This document shows, piece after piece, positions 1 through 7,300 of a DNA stretch of 18,983 bases (the first letter of the stretch is position 1; each line of letters begins with the position of its first letter). The notes below the pieces were generated by a model that was not told the origin of the DNA, made no database searches, and was given only the letters and a program-made list of their open reading frames with translations. Source of the DNA: a bacterium (GTDB lineage Bacteria > Patescibacteriota > Minisyncoccia > Phycocordibacterales > SBAW01); assembly GCA_030647845.1 (NCBI GenBank), contig JAUSIO010000008.1:1-18983 (forward strand), in the 5' to 3' direction. The position numbers were made by a program, and so were the translations under genes.

Positions 1-20
1 TCCCGAGCGCAGTCGAGGGA
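1..20. repeat. Imperfect palindrome inside ftsK
   Basis: The window begins with TCCCGAGCGCAGTCGAGGGA, an imperfect inverted repeat (TCCC...GGGA with inner GAG/C and C/GAG contacts). It lies in the ftsK frame and encodes SPSTALG-like residues, in a stretch between the DPKRVE/RYNIL motifs and the expected Walker B strand where FtsK proteins vary. It may be a REP-type insertion tolerated in a surface loop. Only one copy is visible here. Confidence 0.4.
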
Positions 21-1513
21 CTCTTCCGGAGCTTTTCGAGCGCTGGCGTCAAGATGTTTTGGTGATACGACCCGATATCGCGCACGCGACATTCTTCCAA
101 AATATTGTATCGGCGCTCCATTTCTTTTCCCGCCCAGCGCAGTGCCATAATCGTTTTTTTCGGGTCGGTGATGACTGGTGTAAGCAAGTGTGGCAGCCGG
201 TTATAGAGCGTCAGCTCGACGCGCTTCGGGTCAATCATTAGGAAACGCAATTGTTGTGGACCCACTCGGTACAATAGCGAGTTGATAATCGCGTGTATAG
301 TAACCGACTTGCCCGAGCCGGTGGCACCAGCAATCAGCATGTGCGGCATTTTTGCCAAGTTGCCAAAGTGGCTACCTCCGGCGATGTCGCGACCGAGCGC
401 CACCAACAAGGGTTTCGGGGAGTCCCCAAACTCAGGTGTCTCCAAGAGGGTGCCCAAGCCGACCGTCACTTTTGCCGAGTTTGGTACCTCGATACCAACC
501 AACGATTTTCCTGGTATGGGCGCCTCAATGCGCACGGGGTGGGCGGCAAGCGCCAACTCGAGGTTGGTCTGGAGTGAAACTATTTTTTGTAGGCGTACAC
601 CCTCGGCAGGTTTGATAGCGTAGCGCGTTACCGAGGGACCAATTGAGATTTCGTCGAGCTCAACGACGATGCCAAAGTTCAACAACGTCCGTTTAATAAT
701 ATTGGCGTTTGCTTTGATGTCGCCGACACCGGGGCGTCCACGGTCACGCTCGAGGAGCGAAAGTGGCGGGGGAGTATATTGCCCCAACAAACTTTTGAGC
801 CGTGCGGCGGCACTCACTGCTTGCAGGTCGCGCACGGCCGCTTGTGGTGAGCTGCGAACCAGTGCGTCTGCTTCGTCTCCATCCGGCGTTTCGTACCGTT
901 CTTCCTGTGGAGTATCTTCGTCGTATTGCGTTTCGGCACGTGCCTCATCGCCCAATTCTTTTTTACCAAATAGTTTGTGCACCAGCCACATGACGCCAGC
1001 CCAGAACATCTTTCCAATTCCAACAAATGGTGCTAGGGGGATGTTTCCTTCTAGTAAGAGCAGGAGTGACACAAGCGAAAGGCCACCCAATAAAATCAAC
1101 GCGGCATAAATATCGAATAACCGGACGGCCGGGTGGGCGATAGCATCTCCCACAATCCCACCGCGCCCGGCGACAATCGAGACAAAGCCGAGCCCGGCAA
1201 AAATAAAAATAGCGCTTGCAAGCATTTTGACCGCAGTAAACCCCGACGCTTCCTCGCGCAGGGCGTTCCCAGCCAAAATAAAAAAGAGCAACGGAACCAA
1301 AAAGTATCCTGCACCCAAAAGGTAGGCAAATAATCTGTATGCATCGCTTCCGGCGACCCCGGCCACACCAAACGCGGCAAGCGTCAAAAAAAGCCCAACA
1401 ACGCACAGCGCCACTGCCGCAATCGCGCGCTTGGTGTGGCTCGGTATCCCCGCGCCTGCCTTACTTATCGCTTTCCCATTCCATCCATTTTTCCTCCCAT
1501 TCTTTTGCGTCAT
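1..1513 (-). CDS. ftsK: DNA translocase FtsK/SpoIIIE, N-terminal and central part (runs off left edge)
   Basis: Membrane-anchored, ATP-driven DNA pump that moves chromosome termini through the division septum. The reverse-strand frame is open for 504 codons from ATG at 1513 to the window edge. Residues about 29-160 hold four hydrophobic segments typical of the FtsK N-terminal membrane domain. A charged linker follows (about 185-235), then the alpha domain, including GPSVTRYAIKPAEGVRLQKI near 292-311. Next comes the motor start with Walker A GATGSGKS (396-403) and the FtsK-typical FLMIDPKRVE near 431-440. The Walker B region and C-terminal gamma domain lie outside the window. The linker is short, as in small-genome bacteria. 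No Shine-Dalgarno is visible. A TAGAAT -10-like box (reverse complement of 1523-1528) sits so close that the mRNA may be nearly leaderless. The last 20 bases at the window edge form a palindrome-like repeat within the coding frame. Family assignment is very secure. Confidence 0.96.
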   Translation of the reverse strand, partial: MTQKNGRKNGWNGKAISKAGAGIPSHTKRAIAAVALCVVGLFLTLAAFGVAGVAGSDAYRLFAYLLGAGYFLVPLLFFILAGNALREEASGFTAVKMLASAIFIFAGLGFVSIVAGRGGIVGDAIAHPAVRLFDIYAALILLGGLSLVSLLLLLEGNIPLAPFVGIGKMFWAGVMWLVHKLFGKKELGDEARAETQYDEDTPQEERYETPDGDEADALVRSSPQAAVRDLQAVSAAARLKSLLGQYTPPPLSLLERDRGRPGVGDIKANANIIKRTLLNFGIVVELDEISIGPSVTRYAIKPAEGVRLQKIVSLQTNLELALAAHPVRIEAPIPGKSLVGIEVPNSAKVTVGLGTLLETPEFGDSPKPLLVALGRDIAGGSHFGNLAKMPHMLIAGATGSGKSVTIHAIINSLLYRVGPQQLRFLMIDPKRVELTLYNRLPHLLTPVITDPKKTIMALRWAGKEMERRYNILEECRVRDIGSYHQNILTPALEKLRKSPSTALG

Positions 1514-1564
1514 TATCCGCACATTCTATCACGCCACAGAGCCGTTTTTAGCTATTCTTAGAGC

Positions 1565-1594
1565 TTGACAAAGCAAAAAGGTGTATGCTATACT
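1565..1594 (+). promoter_or_regulatory. Strong sigma70-type promoter
   Basis: TTGACA (1565-1570) and TATACT (1589-1594) are separated by 18 bp. Transcription would begin near 1601, so the coding start at 1660 fits, while an in-frame ATG at 1585 would lie upstream of the transcript. The promoter diverges from ftsK. Confidence 0.8.
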
Positions 1595-1659
1595 GCCAGT
1601 GGCTGATGACCCCTGCACCCGCGCGTTCAAGGAAGGCTCTTTACAGGAGAGACAACGTC

Positions 1660-2154
1660 ATGACCAAAATCGAGATTCCATCGACGACCAAAATCGACTA
1701 CCGGATCGACGAAGCCGTCGACTACCTCATCGTTCGCCAGGTGCAGGTAAATCGTAACCGCAACCCACAGGATGCACTTGGTGTTATCCTCCGGCACCGG
1801 TTCCTCAATGACCCCGGAGTCGTCTCCACGATGCCACGAGGCGAGGGTGAAGAAGTGGACGTCCACTTCTTCAAACTTGACCTCGAATCCCGCGGCGGTC
1901 GCATCAGCGACGAGGAGTTGGAGGAAAAGTACGAGTCGCACGGTCTTGTGCCCGACCCGTATGCGCAGGCCGCGGTCAACGAGAATGACCTATCCTTCGC
2001 GGACTATAACCGCAACGGCACCCATTGGAAGGATGGCAACGGCAGGTGGTGTTCACTCACCTTCTTCGAGTTTGCCGGCGAGCGTCGCATGCGCGTCTTC
2101 CACCAAGGCGACCACGGTTTGAACGACCACTGGTTCGGCGGTGTTCCAAAATAG
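1660..2154 (+). CDS. Unrecognised 164-aa soluble protein
   Basis: I do not recognise this family. The start at ATG 1660 is chosen because AGGAG (1645-1649) lies 10 bases upstream and the promoter at 1565-1594 excludes the longer in-frame start. The protein is acidic and hydrophilic, with no signal peptide or membrane segment. The N-terminal third looks helical (IDEAVDYLIVRQVQ). An acidic stretch, RISDEELEEKYESHGLVPDP, spans about 81-100. The C-terminal third is aromatic- and His-rich (THWKDGNGRWCSLTFFEF, then FHQGDHGLNDHWFGG), suggesting a compact beta-rich domain with possible metal or ligand residues; this is inference only. It is a single-gene unit with its own near-consensus promoter, one of the few clear Shine-Dalgarno sites in the window, and its own terminator, which suggests solid independent expression. 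Confidence 0.8.
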   Translation: MTKIEIPSTTKIDYRIDEAVDYLIVRQVQVNRNRNPQDALGVILRHRFLNDPGVVSTMPRGEGEEVDVHFFKLDLESRGGRISDEELEEKYESHGLVPDPYAQAAVNENDLSFADYNRNGTHWKDGNGRWCSLTFFEFAGERRMRVFHQGDHGLNDHWFGGVPK

Positions 2155-2160
2155 CCGATC

Positions 2161-2196
2161 GGCCCCAGCGAAAGTTTGGGGTCATTTTCTTTTTTT
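2161..2196 (+). terminator. Rho-independent terminator of the 164-aa gene
   Basis: GGCCCCA and TGGGGTC arms (one mismatch) enclose GCGAAAGTT. They are followed by ATTTTC and an uninterrupted run of T. It begins 7 bases after the stop codon. Confidence 0.75.
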
Positions 2197-2222
2197 GCCT
2201 ACGGCAAGGTTAAACCTTGCCG
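2197..2222 (+). repeat. Left inverted palindrome of the first RAYT element
   Basis: GCCTA followed by CGGCAAGGTT-A-AACCTTGCCG, a 10-bp stem with a one-base centre. It is identical to the reverse complement of 2947-2972. Confidence 0.9.
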
Positions 2223-2239
2223 CGCAATCGTTATAGAAG

Positions 2240-2926
2240 TTATGTCAATTTGCGCAATTCCTTTTCGTTTTCTCGGTAGAAGAGCCGCGCTTCGGCAATC
2301 ATTTCGTCGAGCGACGGTATCGTCTCGTAATATTCGTGGATACTCGTGTTGATAATTTTACCCTCGGGTCGAGGAACACCCAAGAAATCAGGCAAGCTTG
2401 CATATGGATATTGCAAAAGTTTCTTTTGGTTGAGAGTAGCATTATGTTCTCGCCAGCGCGGCTCCACGAGGTCCGCGGCATTTAGGACTATGTATGGGAT
2501 GAGGCGCTTTAAATACCGGTCATCGTATACATGTTTAGATTTGTACGTACCCGCAAACAAGGCACCGGTGCGGTGCTGGCGTTTGTTGAAGTACATCGTA
2601 TAAGCAGTGAATACTTTCTGCATGAACCGCGCAATGCCGCCATCACGAGACGACCGAAGCACTAGGTGTACATGGTTTGGCATCAGAGAATATGCGGCAA
2701 TGTCGACTAACGGTTCGCCGCGGTCGATGTTTGGATCTAGAAGTATGTTTTGCAAGTTGGTATCGACACGGTTTGAGAGATGGACCGTCTTGTCGCCATT
2801 GCACAGAAAAAGGATTGCGAGAAAACGCTCATAGCCGGCCACTGTTTTAAAGACGACGCGCTTGTCTACTCCGCGGTTGTAGCAGTGATACCATTCGTTT
2901 GGTGCAAGTGGTGCTCGGTTAGCCAT
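2240..2926 (-). CDS. REP-associated tyrosine transposase (Y1_Tnp, HUH family)
   Basis: Single-strand DNA transposase/nickase of the IS200/IS605 TnpA-related RAYT group, 228 aa. Visible signatures are the N-terminal YHCYNRGVDKR block, the HUH metal motif in LMPNHVHLVL (His85 and His87), and the downstream helix FTAYTMYFNKR with the candidate nucleophilic tyrosine (Tyr109 or Tyr112). GALFAGTYKSKHV follows. Length and order match intact family members. No frameshift is seen. Known RAYTs recognise REP hairpins, and palindromes flank this gene at 2197-2222 and 2947-2972, which are the likely substrates. It shares overall architecture and motifs with the second transposase at 9971 but is clearly diverged from it. 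Confidence 0.95.
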   Translation of the reverse strand: MANRAPLAPNEWYHCYNRGVDKRVVFKTVAGYERFLAILFLCNGDKTVHLSNRVDTNLQNILLDPNIDRGEPLVDIAAYSLMPNHVHLVLRSSRDGGIARFMQKVFTAYTMYFNKRQHRTGALFAGTYKSKHVYDDRYLKRLIPYIVLNAADLVEPRWREHNATLNQKKLLQYPYASLPDFLGVPRPEGKIINTSIHEYYETIPSLDEMIAEARLFYRENEKELRKLT

Positions 2927-2946
2927 TACTCAATCGTAGCATGCCA

Positions 2947-2972
2947 CGGCAAGGTTTAACCTTGCCGTAGGC
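2947..2972 (-). repeat. Right inverted palindrome of the first RAYT element
   Basis: Exact reverse complement of 2197-2222: CGGCAAGGTT-T-AACCTTGCCG then TAGGC. It starts 20 bases upstream of the transposase start codon, so it could also influence transcription of that gene. Confidence 0.9.
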
Positions 2973-3001
2973 GGGTTTCTTTTTCTATCAACACCAAAAA
3001 C

Positions 3002-3029
3002 TTGCGCGGGGGTGGGGGAGGGTTATACT
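3002..3029 (+). promoter_or_regulatory. Candidate promoter of the HTH gene
   Basis: TTGCGC (3002-3007) and TATACT (3024-3029) with a 16-bp, G-rich spacer. It predicts a leader of about 75 bases holding the repeats at 3067-3108. Confidence 0.5.
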
Positions 3030-3066
3030 CAAAGACATCGAAGTCCTTTATGAGTCCTTAAGAATG

Positions 3067-3108
3067 TAAAAGACATTAAAGACAGATAAAGGTCAAGTAA
3101 AAGACAAA
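3067..3108 (+). promoter_or_regulatory. Array of four phased TAAARGACA-like repeats before the HTH gene
   Basis: TAAAAGACA (3067), TAAAGACA (3077), TAAAGGTCA (3087) and TAAAAGACA (3098) start at intervals of 10, 10 and 11 bases, ending 3 bases before the start codon at 3111. A fifth AAAGACA lies at 3031, and two AGTCCTT copies lie at 3042 and 3053. Helical phasing suggests an operator for cooperative protein binding, plausibly the HTH product itself, or an RNA-level signal because the array lies in the predicted leader. Confidence 0.5.
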
Positions 3109-3110
3109 AT

Positions 3111-3833
3111 ATGTCTGATGACAACAAAAAATTCCACGAATTTGCTTTACAATCAGTCCTTTTTAAAGGACGTGGTGATTGGTATTTTTGTTTTTTAAAG
3201 TCAGAAAGGATTGCGCACGTGTTCTTGTTTTTGTCCGATAGTGCGTCCGTATCGGACAGACGAGATTTGGACGAGTTGTGTAATAATGCGCTCTCGCTGC
3301 CAGGGACTATCGCGCATTTTGCCGCCGGGGAAGTTGACGCCCAGGTGCTTTTGGCCGACATTTTTTCACTCATTTCGGCAGTACGTCTCGCTGAGGCACG
3401 TCACTCGATTGCGCCCGAAAATGCAACAATTTTGGTACGGGAATACGAATTACTTGCCGAAAAGCTCGCCGCCAGCGTGCACCTCTCCCCTTTTGCTTCG
3501 GCTGACGATTTTACCGTTCCTCATTTTGAGCCGCATGATACACAGGGGTCTCTACTCCCCCACAGAGGAGGCTTTCCTCCTACAATGTCCGACAGGATTA
3601 TAGAAGACAATAATAAAGGACATACTAGATTGGTCTCAAAAGGACAACAGGAACGTTCCTCCAAAATCTTCGATTTTATCCTTGCAAATAAACGTGTTTC
3701 TATAAAAGACATCACTGTAGTTATTCGTAACTGTAGCGAAAAGACAATCCAACGCGAGCTCGCGGGGCTTGTCCGGGAAGGCCGTATAAAAAAGGTTGGA
3801 GAGCGTCGATGGAGCTTCTACCTACCTGCCTGA
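3111..3833 (+). CDS. Helix-turn-helix protein with unknown N-terminal domain
   Basis: 240 aa, probably a DNA-binding regulator. The C-terminal region (about 180-240) reads as a DeoR-type winged helix: SSKIFDFILANKRVSIKDIT, then the recognition-helix-like NCSEKTIQRELAGLVREGRI and a wing KKVGERRWSFYLPA. The N-terminal 120 residues form an alpha/beta then helical domain I cannot assign. A Ser/Pro-rich linker lies near 125-165. No signal peptide or membrane segment. No Shine-Dalgarno is visible. The coding region itself carries several palindromes (3156-3171, 3232-3258, 3649-3660), and its leader carries phased repeats, so autoregulation is plausible. It follows the first RAYT element but reads in the opposite direction. 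The HTH call is fairly safe; targets are unknown. Confidence 0.8.
   Translation: MSDDNKKFHEFALQSVLFKGRGDWYFCFLKSERIAHVFLFLSDSASVSDRRDLDELCNNALSLPGTIAHFAAGEVDAQVLLADIFSLISAVRLAEARHSIAPENATILVREYELLAEKLAASVHLSPFASADDFTVPHFEPHDTQGSLLPHRGGFPPTMSDRIIEDNNKGHTRLVSKGQQERSSKIFDFILANKRVSIKDITVVIRNCSEKTIQRELAGLVREGRIKKVGERRWSFYLPA
3156..3171. repeat. GTCCTTT/AAAGGAC palindrome inside the HTH gene
   Basis: GTCCTTT-TT-AAAGGAC, 7-bp arms with a 2-base centre, coding for VLFKG-like residues. It shares the AGGAC/GTCCT arms with the palindromes at 8080, 9934, 10144 and 10638 but has them in inverted order. Confidence 0.6.
3232..3258. repeat. 9-bp inverted repeat inside the HTH gene
   Basis: TGTCCGATA (3232-3240) and TATCGGACA (3250-3258) flank a 9-base loop. 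A nested alternative, GTCCG-TAT-CGGAC, overlaps the right arm. Confidence 0.6.
3649..3660. repeat. Perfect 12-bp palindrome inside the HTH gene
   Basis: AGGAACGTTCCT lies in the linker-to-HTH part of the coding region. It resembles the AGGAC...GTCCT family but has an AACGTT centre. It could be an operator or simply coincidence. Confidence 0.4.
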
Positions 3834-3834
3834 C

Positions 3835-3862
3835 GCCTGCCTGCCGATAGGCAGGCCTGCCT
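3835..3862. repeat. GCCTGCC-type palindromic repeat, copy 1
   Basis: Contains CCTGCCTGCCGRTAGGCAGG (R = A here) plus GCCTGCCT. It forms a hairpin from GCCTGCCT and AGGCAGGC. It begins one base after the HTH gene stop. A near-identical 21-base core recurs at 15977-15997. It may act as a 3' mRNA hairpin; no T-run follows, so it is not called a terminator. Confidence 0.8.
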
Positions 3863-4334
3863 AATACTGCTAATACATTAGGCAACAGTTTTGCTTTGAC
3901 CAAAAGGCCCTTTGTACTGTAGATTGAGAGCGTGGATATACACCTTGTCCACAGGGTATTTTTGCAGTTTTTGTCCTGCGTAGTCTATACTGTGCAGAGC
4001 GACTGTATGTCGGCACAGTGTGTGTATCAGCGTGGCAGAAATATGACCGTTCGTTGACAACAAAATATTCCTGAAACTCCTTGTCCCTTGTCTGCGCAAG
4101 CAGGCGTTATGAAAGATTACGGTTGTACTTCCGTCTATATTCTTGCTACCAACGCAACTCTTACTCGTGGGAAAGCGGCGCCTCTCCGTCTCCTTATATT
4201 TTATTTGGAAGATGCGCAGAGACACCAGCTCTCGCGTGTGCAGAGCGGTGGGTAGAATTATTGTGCTCGTTCTCTATTATTCGTGATTACAAGTCAGTTC
4301 GTTTATTAGTTGTATTAGTTCGCATTATTATTGT
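3863..4334. other. Gene-poor stretch before the large surface protein gene
   Basis: About 470 bases with no ORF I trust. Frames of 85-115 codons exist on both strands but have no start signal, family resemblance or codon character like the neighbours. The stretch holds a promoter-like pair at 3962-3991 and short inverted repeats, and becomes AT-rich just before the ATG at 4335. It may be a long 5' leader or contain a small RNA. Confidence 0.5.
3962..3991 (+). promoter_or_regulatory. Candidate promoter for the large surface protein gene
   Basis: TTGCAG (3962-3967) and TATACT (3986-3991) with an 18-bp spacer. If it serves the gene at 4335, the leader would be about 340 bases. A TATTAT box at 4275-4280 is a weaker, closer alternative with no good -35. 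Confidence 0.4.
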
Positions 4335-7300
4335 ATGACTATTACTCACAGTTCAACACGGCTTATAGCAGTCGCGGCGGGTACTGTTGTTGCGCTCGGA
4401 CTTTTGTTCGCAGCGGCGGCAGGTCCGGCTCGCGCAGCAGCACTTACGGTAGCGCGAGTGGATGCTATCGTAGCTCTGCTCCAGTCTTTTGGCGCAGATG
4501 CGACAACGGTCGCTAACGTCACCGCATCGCTCAAGGGCCAGGCGACACCCGGCACGCCCGGTAGCACCGGTGGTGCATGTCCGGTGCTTACTCGTGACCT
4601 TAAGTTGGGTAGCACTGGCGCTGACGTCATGTCTCTCCAGCAGTTCCTTAACTCGAGCGCGACCACACAGGTTGCGTCAGCGGGTGCAGGTTCTCCCGGC
4701 AGTGAGTCAACCTACTTTGGTGGTTTGACAAAAGCCGCGGTCATGAAGTTCCAGGCAGCTAACAATGTTAGCCCAATCGCGGGTTACGTTGGGTCAATTA
4801 CCCGCGCAGCTATCACAGCGGTGTGCGGCAAAGTTGTCGTAATACCGCCACCGGTAGTACCAGGCACCCCGGTAACAACCGGTACTGGTCTCTCGATTAC
4901 GGCGGCAACACAGCCGGCAAACGGCATCGCTCCTCTCAATGCGGCACGCATTCCATTCACCAAGTTTACGGTTACAGCGTCCAGCGATGGTGATGTAACC
5001 CTCAACAGCGTGACGGTAGAGCGCCAAGGCATTGCACAGGACGCCGCCTTCAGTGGTGTGATGCTCCTCGACGACATGGGCAACCAGGTCGGTATCACCA
5101 AGACGCTCAATAGCAACCACCAGACAGTGGTGGGTTCTGCGGTAGTGATTCCGCGTGGTACGTCCAAGACCTTCACCGTCGCGGCAAACCGCGGCAGTGC
5201 AACCGGCTACTCGGGCCAGATTGCAACCTTTGCGGTTGTCGCGGTTAACTCCTCGGCGGCAGTCAACGGTTCTCTCCCGATTGTCGGCGCCTCCTACACC
5301 ATCAACGAAGCAACAAGCTTCATTGGTTCGGTTACAGCGGCGCGTGGCACCAACGACCCTGGTGCGGCCAACACCAACAACGTCGGTCTTAAAAACTTCA
5401 TCTTCTCCTCAATCCGCGTAACAGCAGGTTCGCAGGAAAAGGTGTACGTTAAGTCGATTCGTTGGCACCAGATTGGTTCTGCATCACAGTCGTACCTTGC
5501 CAACGTTGTCTCGTTGGTTGACGGCGTCTCCTACCCTACAGTGGTCTCGACCGACAGCTACTACACGACAACCTTCCCTGGCGACGGTCTCTTGCTCGAC
5601 AAAGGGTTCAGCAAAGACCTCGCTATCCAGGGTGATATCGTAAACGGCTCGGCAACGACCGTGGAGTTCGACATCCAGAAGTCCAGCGACATCAACACAG
5701 TTGGACAGCTCTATGGCTACGGCATCTTGCCGGCAGTTGGCAGCAACACCTGTGCCACAGCTGACACCAGCCGTAGCAAAGTGTGTACGACTGACGACCC
5801 TTACTACGAGGCGTCTATCGTAACCATCAACGCAGGTACTATGACGGTTTCGACCGGCAGTGTCTCTGCAAGCAATGTTGCTATAAACCAGCAGGGCCAA
5901 ACGCTCGGCGGTTGGGCAGTAGCGCTACAAGGCGAGGAAATCACCGTCGGTAAACTGATATTCAACCTGTTCACTTCCAGCCACGCGAATGTCTATGCCG
6001 AAATCACCAACGTTTCGTTGGTTGACCAAAACGGTGCGGTTCTCGCAGGTCCGGTTGACGCTACTGCAGGAACGGTTTCTACCGTCAATGCAGTCTTGAC
6101 CTTCACAGACACCGTAACCTTCCCGACTGGGACGACCAACATCTACCTCAAAGGTAAACTTGGTACGAACTTCGTAACAAATGACACCGTAGTGGCGTCG
6201 ACGACACCGGGTTCGGGCTGGACAACGGTTACCGGCCAGACAACCGGGCGCACCATCACCCCAACCCCGTCAACCGCTCTCACGAGCGCAACGATGACGG
6301 TCAAGGCGGCGTCTCTTAGTGTTTCGGTCTCCTCGGTGCCTATTGCACAGACGGTTATTGCGGGTAACAACCAGTTTACCTTCGCCAACTACATCTTGGA
6401 TGCAACGGCATCGGGCGAGGATATCCGCGTTACCACCCTCCCGCTTATGTACGACTGGGTTGGCAACGCAAACGACCTGACAAACTGCTACCTCTACAAC
6501 GGCACTACCAACGTTACCAGCACACACGTGTTTGTCCCCTCCTCGGCTACAGCGCCCGCGACTGCTGCTGACACGACCTTCACGATGGACAGTGGTGGTT
6601 TGACAGTTCTAAAAGGTTCTTCGCTCACCATCGCTCTCAAGTGCGATGTGCGCTCGGGTGTGTCCGGCAACTACGGCTGGGGTATCAACGCCGCATCTGA
6701 CACTGCATACACCGGTGCAACTGGTGTAACCAGCGGCTCAACCGCAACCGGCGCTACGTCGTTCACCGCGACGACTACCAGCAACACGATGACCGCCGCC
6801 TCGGGTGGCGCGCTCTCGGCATTGCTCGACAACAACAGCCCGGGCTACAAGATTGTCTCGGCTGGCACAGCTGGTGTTGAGCTCGCTCGGCTTAAGTTCT
6901 CTGCAACAAACGAAGCGGTTGACCTCCGCCAGGTTGCTTTGCAACTCACGAGTGTTGCAAGCAACACCCCGACCGACCTCGTCGGTCGCCAGGTAACACT
7001 CTGGGATGCTGACACGCTCCTCCAGGTAGGTACGGCGGTCTTCCCAAGTGGCGACAACGCGACCTCTTCGCAGATTCTCGCGGGTGCTTTCCGCATCCCT
7101 GCAAACGGCTCGAAGGTGATGATAATCAAGGGCGACATCGCGGCGATTACCGCCTCTGGCCCGCTCACCGCATCGGGTGACCTCTTGGCAGTTGACTACG
7201 ATGGTGACAATGTTTTGACCACCGCCGGTACCTACGGCGTCGGTGTGTCGAGCAATACCAACGTACAGCCAACGCAGGCCGACACAGCTTCTGCCGGAGT

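Larger units (their letters stand above)
2197..2972. mobile_element. REP/RAYT-type element: HUH transposase between 26-bp inverted palindromes
   Basis: The block consists of a 26-base unit at 2197-2222, a Y1 transposase gene on the minus strand, and the exact reverse complement of that unit at 2947-2972. Each unit contains a 21-base near-perfect hairpin built on CGGCAAGGTT and AACCTTGCCG. Palindromes in inverted orientation around a single-copy Y1 transposase are the known arrangement of REP-associated transposases (RAYTs). The outer limits of identity are exact on both sides. Whether the element still moves cannot be seen. Confidence 0.75.

Noticed and set aside
1585..1659. 25-codon N-terminal extension of the 164-aa protein
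   Set aside because: It would start upstream of the predicted transcript start, while ATG 1660 has a good Shine-Dalgarno.
2197..2972. Reading the two inverted palindromes as a CRISPR fragment
   Set aside because: Only two units, inverted, with a whole transposase gene between them; no spacers and no cas genes.
3878..4225. 115-codon minus-strand frame before the coat-protein gene
   Set aside because: No start signal, no domain-like pattern, and it runs into the GCCTGCC repeat region; codon character differs from real neighbours.
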